From contig NZ_BLAY01000012.1 in assembly GCF_020521235.1 (NCBI RefSeq), positions 1-64,000 on the forward strand: DNA of 64,000 nucleotides, in the 5' to 3' direction. A model generated the notes under the pieces. It had not been told where the DNA came from. It saw only the letters and a program-made list of their open reading frames with translations, and did not search any database. Both the position numbers and the translations under genes were made by a program. Origin of the DNA: Microseira wollei NIES-4236. Its GTDB lineage: Bacteria > Cyanobacteriota > Cyanobacteriia > Cyanobacteriales > Aerosakkonemataceae. Shown here in pieces: positions 16,010 to 23,295 of the stretch. Numbering within the stretch: the first letter of the stretch is position 1; every line of letters starts with the position of its first letter.

Positions 16010-17155
16010 ATGACAACCAACCATATCTTAGAAATTGAGCAATTGGGTCAAAGTATCTGGATGGATAACTTGACCCGCGATTTAATCCAAACTGGCGAAC
16101 TGCAGCGCCTGATCGAGACGCGGGGACTGCGAGGGATTACCTCGAACCCGGCTATTTTTGAAAAAGCGATCGCTGGCAACAAAATCTACGACGCCGATAT
16201 CGAAAAAGGAGCGCGCGCCGGATTACCCACATACAAAATTTACGAATATCTCGTATTTGAAGATATCCGCAACGCTGGCGATATGTTCCGCCCGATTTAC
16301 GAAGAATCCAAGGGGCTAGATGGTTACATCAGCATTGAAGTACCGCCAACAATCGCCCACGATACACAAGCCACAATAGAAGAAGCGCGGCGCTACTATC
16401 AAGAAATCGGTCGGGAAAATGTGATGATTAAAATTCCCGGCACAACAGCAGGATTGCCAGCTGTTGAGCAAGTTATTGCCGATGGCATTAACGTTAACGT
16501 TACCCTGCTGTTCTCGGTAGAAAGTTACGTCAATTGCTTCTGGGCTTATATTAAGGGCTTGGAAAAACGAGCTGCTGAAGGGAAAGATATTAGTAACATT
16601 GCTTCAGTTGCTAGTTTCTTCCTCAGCCGCATTGATAGCAACATCGATGGTCGGATTGACAGCAAGCTAAAAGCAGGCGTTGAAAGTATCAACTTCGAAG
16701 CAAAACTGCGCGCAGTGAAGGGGAAAGTTGCGATCGCTAACGCCAAAATCGCGTATCAGAAATATAAAGAGATAATTCAGAGCGCTCGCTGGAAAGCGTT
16801 AGCAGAAAAAGGTGCAAAAGTGCAGCGTCTATTGTGGGCAAGTACAAGCACCAAAAACCCTGAATACAGCGACGTGATGTACGTGGATGAATTGGTAGGC
16901 CCCGATACAGTTAATACGTTACCGCCTGCTACGATTGAAGCTTGTGCGGACCACTGCAACGCGGCAAATCGGATTGAATCGAACATCGAAGAAGCTTACA
17001 ACTTGATCGAAAGTCTGAAAGACCCGGACATCGACATCGATATTAACCAAGTTATGGACGAACTGTTGACCGATGGGATTGACAAATTCGTCCAGCCGTT
17101 CCAATCCTTGATGAACTCGCTGGAAGACAAGGTAAAAATGTTGACACCTGCGTAG
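16010..17155 (+). CDS. tal: Transaldolase
   Basis: This 381-aa protein is of the longer, cyanobacterial/actinobacterial TalB-like type. It shows GITSNPAIFEKAI near residue 42, SIEVPPTIAHDT, the Schiff-base Lys region ENVMIKIPGTTAGLPA, then ASVASFFLSRID and RLLWASTSTKNPEYSD. It moves a dihydroxyacetone unit between sugar phosphates in the non-oxidative pentose-phosphate pathway. ATG 16010 follows AGAAGGACACAAGG. It lies between fbp and the inserted HTH gene. Elsewhere tal is directly followed by zwf. Confidence 0.95.
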   Translation: MTTNHILEIEQLGQSIWMDNLTRDLIQTGELQRLIETRGLRGITSNPAIFEKAIAGNKIYDADIEKGARAGLPTYKIYEYLVFEDIRNAGDMFRPIYEESKGLDGYISIEVPPTIAHDTQATIEEARRYYQEIGRENVMIKIPGTTAGLPAVEQVIADGINVNVTLLFSVESYVNCFWAYIKGLEKRAAEGKDISNIASVASFFLSRIDSNIDGRIDSKLKAGVESINFEAKLRAVKGKVAIANAKIAYQKYKEIIQSARWKALAEKGAKVQRLLWASTSTKNPEYSDVMYVDELVGPDTVNTLPPATIEACADHCNAANRIESNIEEAYNLIESLKDPDIDIDINQVMDELLTDGIDKFVQPFQSLMNSLEDKVKMLTPA

Positions 17156-17239
17156 TTATGTGGTAATAGCTAATGGCTAATAGAAAGAATAGCCATTAGC
17201 TATTAGCGATATCCAATCCCAAATTGCCAAAAAGCCGTT

Positions 17240-18019
17240 ATGGTGAATTCAAACGGTCTGGTAGAGAGTAAATCGGAGGCGAAGTCTCCCTTGGATGATG
17301 GGGAAAGAGCGCGGCTCAAAGAACTCGAAGCTATTGTAGAGCAAGGACTTCAGACATTTTACGAAGTCGGCAAGGCTCTGATGGAGATTCAGGAAAAGAA
17401 GCTTTACCGAGAAACCCACAAAACCTTCGCCGTCTATTGTCGAAACAGGTGGGAAATGGGAAAGTCCACAGCATATCGATATATTAATGCTGCCCAGGTT
17501 ATGGAAAATTTGTCCCCAATTGGGGATAAATTTCCCAAAAAGGAAAGTCAAGTCCGCCCCCTCGCCCAACTACCGCCAGCGCTACAACTTGAAATATGGC
17601 AGCAAGCGGTAGATTTATCACCCGCTGGCATTCCCACTGCCGCAGAGGTTCAGCGTTTGGTAGAGGAAAAGATATCCTCTGGAAAGGCAAAGCAAGATAG
17701 CAAGGGTGGTGTTTCTGAATTAGAGCAGTTGCGCCTAGAGAATAAACGCCTCAAGGAACATATCAGGCAAAAGGATCTCGAAAGAGAACGCCGTGCGGCT
17801 GAAGTAGCGACAGAACTGGAACGCTTGCGTGAGGAAAACAGGCAGCTTCGGGCTGAACTTCGGCAATGGGAAAGGGATTGGGATGTTCGCATTGCTCAAG
17901 AACAAGAAAAAATCCGAGCAGAAATCAAAGCTGAATACCAGCACATCATAGACGACTTGACAGCCAAGTACGAAGGCGTACTAGCAAGGCTGGAAGCTAT
18001 TGAACGAGGAAACAAGTAA
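17240..18019 (+). CDS. HTH/coiled-coil protein of phage-plasmid style inside the pentose-phosphate operon
   Basis: This 259-aa protein starts with a helical region (about 20-95) of the type found in phage, plasmid and ICE proteins: LQTFYEVGKALMEIQEKKLY, then FAVYCRNRWEMGKSTAYRYINAAQVMENL, then a short ESQVRPLAQLPPALQLEIWQ segment. In relatives this resembles a ParB-like or KilA-type DNA-binding module. Residues about 155-258 form a charged coiled coil (LERERRAAEVATELERLREE). The stop TAA (18017-18019) touches the zwf ATG at 18020, so translation of the two is likely coupled. Such a gene is not part of the known fbp-tal-zwf-opcA cluster. I cannot name it. It could be an acquired regulator or a hitchhiking gene kept for its position. 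Confidence 0.7.
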   Translation: MVNSNGLVESKSEAKSPLDDGERARLKELEAIVEQGLQTFYEVGKALMEIQEKKLYRETHKTFAVYCRNRWEMGKSTAYRYINAAQVMENLSPIGDKFPKKESQVRPLAQLPPALQLEIWQQAVDLSPAGIPTAAEVQRLVEEKISSGKAKQDSKGGVSELEQLRLENKRLKEHIRQKDLERERRAAEVATELERLREENRQLRAELRQWERDWDVRIAQEQEKIRAEIKAEYQHIIDDLTAKYEGVLARLEAIERGNK

Positions 18020-19549
18020 ATGGTCACACTGCTAGAAAATCCCCTGCGCGTTGGTTTACAACAGGAACGAGTACCCGAAGCGCAAATTTTGGTCATCTTC
18101 GGTGCATCGGGCGACCTGACGCAACGCAAACTGGTGCCAGCGATTTATCAACTGAAGCGACAAAGAAGGCTGCCCCCAGAAATTACGATTGTAGGCGTGG
18201 CGCGACGGCCTTGGAGCGACGATTATTTTCGCGAACAAATGCGCGAGGGCATCGAGCAGTTTTCTGAGGGAATTGGCAGCGAAGAATTTTGGCAAGACTT
18301 TGCTCAAGGATTGTATTACTGTTCCGGCGACATCGACAACCCAGAAAGTTACCAGAAACTGAAGCAATTGCTGAGCGAACTGGATGGTAAACGAGGTACT
18401 AGAGGCAATCGAGTCTTTTATCTGTCGGTTTCGCCCAACTTTTTCCCGGAAGCGATTCGGCAGTTAGGGACAGCAGGAATGCTGGACAACCCGATTAAAA
18501 ACCGTCTGGTGATTGAAAAGCCGTTTGGTCGAGACTTGGCATCGGCTCAAGTTCTCAACCAAGTGGTGACCAAGGTTTGCAAGGAACAGCAGGTTTACCG
18601 CATCGACCACTATTTAGGTAAGGAAACGGTACAAAACCTACTGGTGTTTCGCTTTGCCAACGCCATCTTTGAACCCTTGTGGAATCGCCAATTTGTCGAT
18701 CACGTCCAGATTACCGTTGCAGAAACCGTAGGATTGGAAGACCGGGCAGGCTATTACGAAACATCCGGGGCGCTGCGGGATATGATGCAGAACCACCTGA
18801 TGCAACTGTTTTGTCTGACGGCAATGGAAGCGCCCAACTCCCTCGATGCCGACAGCATCCGCAATGAAAAAACGAAAGTGCTTCAAGCAACCCGCTTGGC
18901 AGATACCCGCAATCTAGAGCTTTCAGCGGTACGGGGTCAATACGCCGCAGGGTGGATGAAAGGAAAGCGCGTGCCTGGGTATCGAGAAGAACCAGGGGTG
19001 AATCCTAATACCATCACACCCACGTACGTAGCGATGAAGCTGATGGTGGATAACTGGCGGTGGCACGGGGTGCCGTTTTACATGCGAACCGGCAAGCGGC
19101 TGCCGAAAAAAGTATCGGAAATTGCGATCCAATTCCGCGAAGTGCCGCATATGATTTTCCAATCCGCCGCCCAACAGGCAAGTTCCAACATCCTGACGCT
19201 GCGGATTCAGCCGAATGAAGGAATTTCCATGCGGTTTGATGTCAAAATGCCCGGTTTACAACTCCGCACCAGGCCGGTGGATATGGATTTCCAATATGGT
19301 TCGGCGTTTGGCAAGTCGTCGGGTGATGCTTACGATCGCTTGTTACTAGATTGCATGTTGGGCGACCAAACGTTGTTTACCAGGGCAGATGAAGTGGAAG
19401 AAGCTTGGCGGGTAGTCACGCCAGCACTGATGGCTTGGGAAGCGCCCACCGATCCGGCCTCGGTTCCCCAATACGAAGCAGGAACTTGGGAACCAGCAGA
19501 AGCAGAACTGCTAATCAACCGCGACGGGCGTCGTTGGCGTAGACCCTGA
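18020..19549 (+). CDS. zwf: Glucose-6-phosphate 1-dehydrogenase
   Basis: This 509-aa enzyme has the NADP site [13 protein letters not shown] near residue 31, [11 protein letters not shown], the catalytic motif [21 protein letters not shown] and the coenzyme/substrate region [14 protein letters not shown]. It oxidises glucose-6-phosphate in the oxidative pentose-phosphate pathway, the main night-time NADPH source in cyanobacteria. ATG 18020 abuts the stop of the upstream HTH gene. Its activator OpcA is encoded 285 bases downstream. Cyanobacterial G6PDH is redox-controlled through OpcA and thioredoxin; no regulatory Cys was assigned here. Confidence 0.95.
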   Translation: MVTLLENPLRVGLQQERVPEAQILVIFGASGDLTQRKLVPAIYQLKRQRRLPPEITIVGVARRPWSDDYFREQMREGIEQFSEGIGSEEFWQDFAQGLYYCSGDIDNPESYQKLKQLLSELDGKRGTRGNRVFYLSVSPNFFPEAIRQLGTAGMLDNPIKNRLVIEKPFGRDLASAQVLNQVVTKVCKEQQVYRIDHYLGKETVQNLLVFRFANAIFEPLWNRQFVDHVQITVAETVGLEDRAGYYETSGALRDMMQNHLMQLFCLTAMEAPNSLDADSIRNEKTKVLQATRLADTRNLELSAVRGQYAAGWMKGKRVPGYREEPGVNPNTITPTYVAMKLMVDNWRWHGVPFYMRTGKRLPKKVSEIAIQFREVPHMIFQSAAQQASSNILTLRIQPNEGISMRFDVKMPGLQLRTRPVDMDFQYGSAFGKSSGDAYDRLLLDCMLGDQTLFTRADEVEEAWRVVTPALMAWEAPTDPASVPQYEAGTWEPAEAELLINRDGRRWRRP

Positions 19550-19834
19550 CGAAAGAAGACTCGGGGACGCGGGGACAAGGGGATGGGGGGAAGGTTTCTA
19601 CACAAATCGCCGCTCTCCCTTGTCTCCCACTCTCCGCGTCCTCTTGAGTGGATTCAGGTTAGCTCGTCAGAATACAGAATACTTCGGAGGTAACGAGTTA
19701 ACCTTTCTAGAATCCAGTTAGCTAAAAAGTAGCTGTCAATTGCAGATTTCAGATGGCAGATATCAGATTGAATAAATCTCAAATCGGCAATCTGAAATCT
19801 CAAATCTCAAATCCTTTCATCCAAACTCCTAACT
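19550..19834. repeat. Repeat-rich zwf-opcA spacer
   Basis: The left part has GGGGACGCGGGGACAAGGGG facing CTTGTCTCCCACTCTCCGCGTCC, an imperfect inverted GC-rich repeat. The right part repeats CAGATTTCAGAT-type units and their complement (ATCTGAAATCTCAAATC). Both are dispersed repeats seen elsewhere in the window. No gene is present. Confidence 0.6.
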
Positions 19835-21208
19835 ATGGTTACACAATCTGCTCCGATTGTTTCCCTCCAGGCACCGAAAGATGTCTCTATCAGCGATATA
19901 GAAACTGAACTCGGTAAAATCTGGCAAAGTTACGGTGTATCGAGCGAAAACGGGTTGCCGATGGCGTCTAGGGCGGCAACGTTTACTTTGGTGGTTTACG
20001 AACCAGAGGCAACTCAACAACTGCTAGCGATTCTGGGTTTCTATAAGGGTCCGGTGGATGGAATTTCTGGGCCGCGCACCAACGCAGCGATCGCGGCAGC
20101 GCAGAAAGCGTATAACCTGCCAGTCACGGGTAAGTCGAGTCCGGAATTGGTGGAGAGACTGCGAGTCGAATACGCCCAAAAACGCAATGGGGCAGGGAAT
20201 TCCGATGGGAACGGCAGCAGCGTTCCTCAGTACGATCCGGATGCGGCGGGTGCGGGTTTTGCCGATGCGATCGCGCAAACTAACCCGTGTCGCGTCATTG
20301 CTCTTTGTCCCATCGTCGGCGAAGATGAAGGCGTGACGGCTCAAGTCTCCGCCTACTGTCCGATTCAAAAACAAAGTCGCAGTACCCTGATCTGCTGCGA
20401 ATACATTACCCTCAAAGGCACGGAAGAAGCTTTAGAACGCATTGCCGGGATGATTCCCGCTCTCACTATTTCCGACTTGCCCAAATTCCTCTGGTGGAAA
20501 ACAACGCCGGATCCAGAAAACGAGTTATTCAAGCGACTGTCTGCCATTAGCAGTTCTGTGATTTTCGATTCTTCCGGGTTCCTCACTCCCGAAACCGACT
20601 TGTTGCAAGTGTACGGCTTGACCGAATCGGGGATGGCGATCGCAGACCTCAATTGGCGTCGTCTCGCCTCCTGGCAAGAACTCACCGCCGAAACCTTCGA
20701 TCCGCCAGAACGTCGCGCCCACATCATGGAAATCGACCGCATCACCCTCGACTACGAAAAAGGCAATCCCGCCCAAGCACTGATGTACTTGGGTTGGATC
20801 GCCAGTCGGTTGCAGTGGACTCCGGTTTCCTACGTACACGAAGGTGGCGAATACGACATCAAGCGCGTCAAGTTAGTGGGTGGGGATGGACGCGAAATTG
20901 AAGCCGAGTTAGCCGCGATTCCCGTGGTCGATACAGGCGAAATATCGGGAGATTTAATCAACCTGCGCCTTTATTCCAGCAATACAGCAGCAAACTGTTG
21001 CACCGTCTTGTGTTCTGAAACAGGCGGCTGTATGCGGATGGAAGCAGGTGGTGTGGCACAAACCTGCGAAACTCGCCAAGTTACGGCATTATTCGACCAA
21101 AAAGCCGAATTCTTGCTTTCTCAACAGCTACAGCGCATGGGACGCGAGGTACTTTACGAAGAAAGTATGGCTGTGGCAACGCAAGTTTTAAAATTGGCTA
21201 ATGGCTAA
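19835..21208 (+). CDS. opcA: Glucose-6-phosphate dehydrogenase assembly/activator protein OpcA
   Basis: This 457-aa cyanobacterial OpcA carries a peptidoglycan-binding-like repeat near residues 65-110 (LLAILGFYKGPVDGISGPRTNAAI), common in cyanobacterial members, followed by the OpcA core with ISDLPKFLWWKTTPDP and RRAHIMEIDRITLDYEKGN. It activates and helps oligomerise G6PDH and links it to thioredoxin control. Cys residues near the C-terminus (NCCTVLC, GGCMRMEAGGVAQTCE) are candidate redox sites. ATG 19835 opens the family N-terminus. It is the last gene of the fbp-tal-zwf-opcA set. Confidence 0.93.
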   Translation: MVTQSAPIVSLQAPKDVSISDIETELGKIWQSYGVSSENGLPMASRAATFTLVVYEPEATQQLLAILGFYKGPVDGISGPRTNAAIAAAQKAYNLPVTGKSSPELVERLRVEYAQKRNGAGNSDGNGSSVPQYDPDAAGAGFADAIAQTNPCRVIALCPIVGEDEGVTAQVSAYCPIQKQSRSTLICCEYITLKGTEEALERIAGMIPALTISDLPKFLWWKTTPDPENELFKRLSAISSSVIFDSSGFLTPETDLLQVYGLTESGMAIADLNWRRLASWQELTAETFDPPERRAHIMEIDRITLDYEKGNPAQALMYLGWIASRLQWTPVSYVHEGGEYDIKRVKLVGGDGREIEAELAAIPVVDTGEISGDLINLRLYSSNTAANCCTVLCSETGGCMRMEAGGVAQTCETRQVTALFDQKAEFLLSQQLQRMGREVLYEESMAVATQVLKLANG

Positions 21209-21282
21209 TGGCTAATGGCTAATTGGTAATGGGTAATGAAAATTACAATTAGCAATTAGCCATTAGCAATGAGCAATTACCA
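21205..21282. repeat. STRR heptamer array between opcA and cobB
   Basis: Five direct TAATGGC-like heptamers (21202-21238) face six CAATTAG/CCATTAG/CAATTAC heptamers (21245-21282). The last unit reaches the cobB ATG, so the ribosome binding region of cobB is built from repeat sequence. Confidence 0.75.
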
Positions 21283-22674
21283 ATGACTATCGCGATCGCA
21301 GGCACAAGCAGCGGGGTGGGCAAAACAACGGTAACGCTCGCCCTGCTGGCGTGTTTGAAGTATCGGGGTATACAGGTTCAATCGTTTAAGGTTGGCCCAG
21401 ATTATATTGACCCGATGTTTCACCAGTACGTCACGGGTCGCCCTTGTCGCAATTTAGACCCGGTACTCACTTCGGAAGCTTACGTACAGCAATGTTTTAT
21501 CCGTCACAGTCAAGGGGTGAAATTCGCTTTAGTAGAAGGCGTGATGGGGTTATTTGACGGAGTAGGTAATAACCCATTACCAATTACCAATTACCAATTA
21601 CCCATTCCCTTTGCCAGTACTGCTCATATTGCCCGGTTGTTGGATTTGCCGGTATTGTTAGTCATAGATTGCAGTCGGTTATCGGGTTCGGTGGCTGCGA
21701 TCGCCCACGGCTACCGCTCGTTTGACCCTAAAATTAAGTTAGCTGGGGTGGTGTTGAATCGAGTGGGAAGCGATCGCCACCTACAATTGCTCAAAGATGC
21801 CCTAGAACCCCTACAAATCCCCATCTTGGGCGTATTGCGAAGACAGGATAATATTAGCATCCCCGACCGACATCTAGGGTTAGTCCCCACAGGAGAACTA
21901 TCCCAACTCGATGGTATTATCGACCAACTTGCCCACCTGGGAGAAAGTTGTTTTGATTGGGAACAACTATTACCATTGCTGAAAAGTAATACTGTCGGGG
22001 CAGGTTTTGGTAATAGTTTATCGCAGGGAGAGGCAACGTTAATCAACGCGCCCTGCCGAATTGGTGTGGCACGCGATCGCGCGTTCAATTTCTACTACGC
22101 TGATAATCTAGACTTGCTACAACAATTGGGTGCAGAATTAGTATTTTGGAGTCCGCTTACAGAGGAATTACCAGAAGGCATCCAAGGATTATATTTCGGC
22201 GGTGGTTTTCCCGAAGTATTCGCCGAACAACTAGCAGAAAATAAACTCGCTCGCGAATCAGTTCGCCATGCTATCTTGACAGGAATGCCAACTTATGCTG
22301 AGTGCGGCGGATTGATGTATTTATGCGAAAAAATTATCGATTTTGATAATAAATCTGGGTCGATGGTGGGAATATTACCGACAACAGCGGTAATGGGTGG
22401 GCGTTTAACATTAGGATATCGAGAAGCGACGGTTTTGCAAGATAGTCCGATATTAGGTGCGGGTGCGACAGTTTGGGGACATGAGTTTCATCGTTCTCAT
22501 CTATCTGAAAAGCCAACAAAACCCTTATTTCAGGTAAGAGGATATCACAGTCCGGTGACAGAAGAAGGATGGCGACTGCATCAGGTTCATGCGTCTTATG
22601 TCCATCTTCACTTTGGTGCGCGTCCGGAGATTCCCAAAAGGTTTCTACAGAATTGTTTGAGTATTTCTTTATAA
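21283..22674 (+). CDS. Cobyrinate a,c-diamide synthase (CobB/CbiA)
   Basis: This 463-aa protein has an N-terminal ATPase (IAGTSSGVGKTTVTLALL, P-loop near residue 6; KVGPDYIDPMFH) and a C-terminal class I glutamine amidotransferase domain with nucleophile Cys in PTYAECGGLMYL and a later His in WGHEFHRSHL. It amidates the a and c side chains of cobyrinate on the way to cobalamin or pseudocobalamin. Around residues 94-108, the segment NNPLPITNYQLPIP is encoded by ATTACCAATTACC heptamer repeats, an in-frame insertion at a loop where relatives go directly from GLFDG to the STA-helix. ATG 21283 lies at the end of a repeat array. It overlaps the convergent GNAT gene by six bases. Confidence 0.92.
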   Translation: MTIAIAGTSSGVGKTTVTLALLACLKYRGIQVQSFKVGPDYIDPMFHQYVTGRPCRNLDPVLTSEAYVQQCFIRHSQGVKFALVEGVMGLFDGVGNNPLPITNYQLPIPFASTAHIARLLDLPVLLVIDCSRLSGSVAAIAHGYRSFDPKIKLAGVVLNRVGSDRHLQLLKDALEPLQIPILGVLRRQDNISIPDRHLGLVPTGELSQLDGIIDQLAHLGESCFDWEQLLPLLKSNTVGAGFGNSLSQGEATLINAPCRIGVARDRAFNFYYADNLDLLQQLGAELVFWSPLTEELPEGIQGLYFGGGFPEVFAEQLAENKLARESVRHAILTGMPTYAECGGLMYLCEKIIDFDNKSGSMVGILPTTAVMGGRLTLGYREATVLQDSPILGAGATVWGHEFHRSHLSEKPTKPLFQVRGYHSPVTEEGWRLHQVHASYVHLHFGARPEIPKRFLQNCLSISL

Positions 22675-23175
22675 CTTAAGTTCGCGGTATATAATTTTGA
22701 ATTCAGTTCCTCGCAGCTTTTCTTCACCTGTAATCCGGAAACCCCGTTTTTCGTAGAGGATCTGTGCAGTGGCTTGGCTTGGATTGGTTGATGTGTATAA
22801 TCGCAAAAATTGCTTACCTGCCCCTCGTGCTTTTTCAATAGCAAAATCAACTAATTTACTGCCAATTCCTTGACCGCGACAAGCTGGTTCTACACAAGTC
22901 CAGCCTAACCAATAAGCTTCACGTTCATCTTTCCGAGTCGAATATAATCCTGTGGTTCCTATGACTTTCTTGCAATCATTATCGATGGCAATCCAGTAAT
23001 TTGCTTCTCCAATTACTGCTAGATAAAACAAGATTATATATAACCAGCTATTTTTTGCCAGACTGCCACGAAATCCGATACTGGCTCTTTCAAAAAGTCT
23101 TTGGTGTGGAAAAACCTTATTGACCAGATTAATGGCTTCATCAAGGGTTTGATGGGATAGAGGTTCAATATGCAT
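22669..23175 (-). CDS. GNAT-family acetyltransferase
   Basis: This 168-aa protein has the GNAT acetyl-CoA fold. A first beta-alpha region precedes KKVIGTTGLYSTRKDEREAYWLGWTCV, the P-loop-like motif A is PACRGQGIGSKLVDFAIEKA (R/Q-x-x-G-x-G/A), and motif B is LYTSTNPSQATAQILYEKRGF. The substrate is unknown; members acetylate small amines, peptides or protein N-termini. The N-terminal third has a hydrophobic stretch (WLYIILFYLAVIG) that is unusual but may be a core strand and helix. The stop overlaps the cobB stop by six bases on the opposite strand. Confidence 0.85.
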   Translation of the reverse strand: MHIEPLSHQTLDEAINLVNKVFPHQRLFERASIGFRGSLAKNSWLYIILFYLAVIGEANYWIAIDNDCKKVIGTTGLYSTRKDEREAYWLGWTCVEPACRGQGIGSKLVDFAIEKARGAGKQFLRLYTSTNPSQATAQILYEKRGFRITGEEKLRGTEFKIIYRELKL

Positions 23176-23295
23176 AGTTTGTCGATCGTTGCGGGTGTAT
23201 CAAGTGCAAATGCCTGCGGTAGGGTAAGGGTGAAGCGATCGCATCAGCAAATCGCTGCCAACTCATCCCGATAAATTTCAGTATAAACTTGTTCT

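Noticed and set aside
18020-19549. Antisense frames inside zwf, fbp, metG and dacB
   Set aside because: Long antisense frames are expected in G/C-balanced genes with HIP1 sites. None has a ribosome site or family text.
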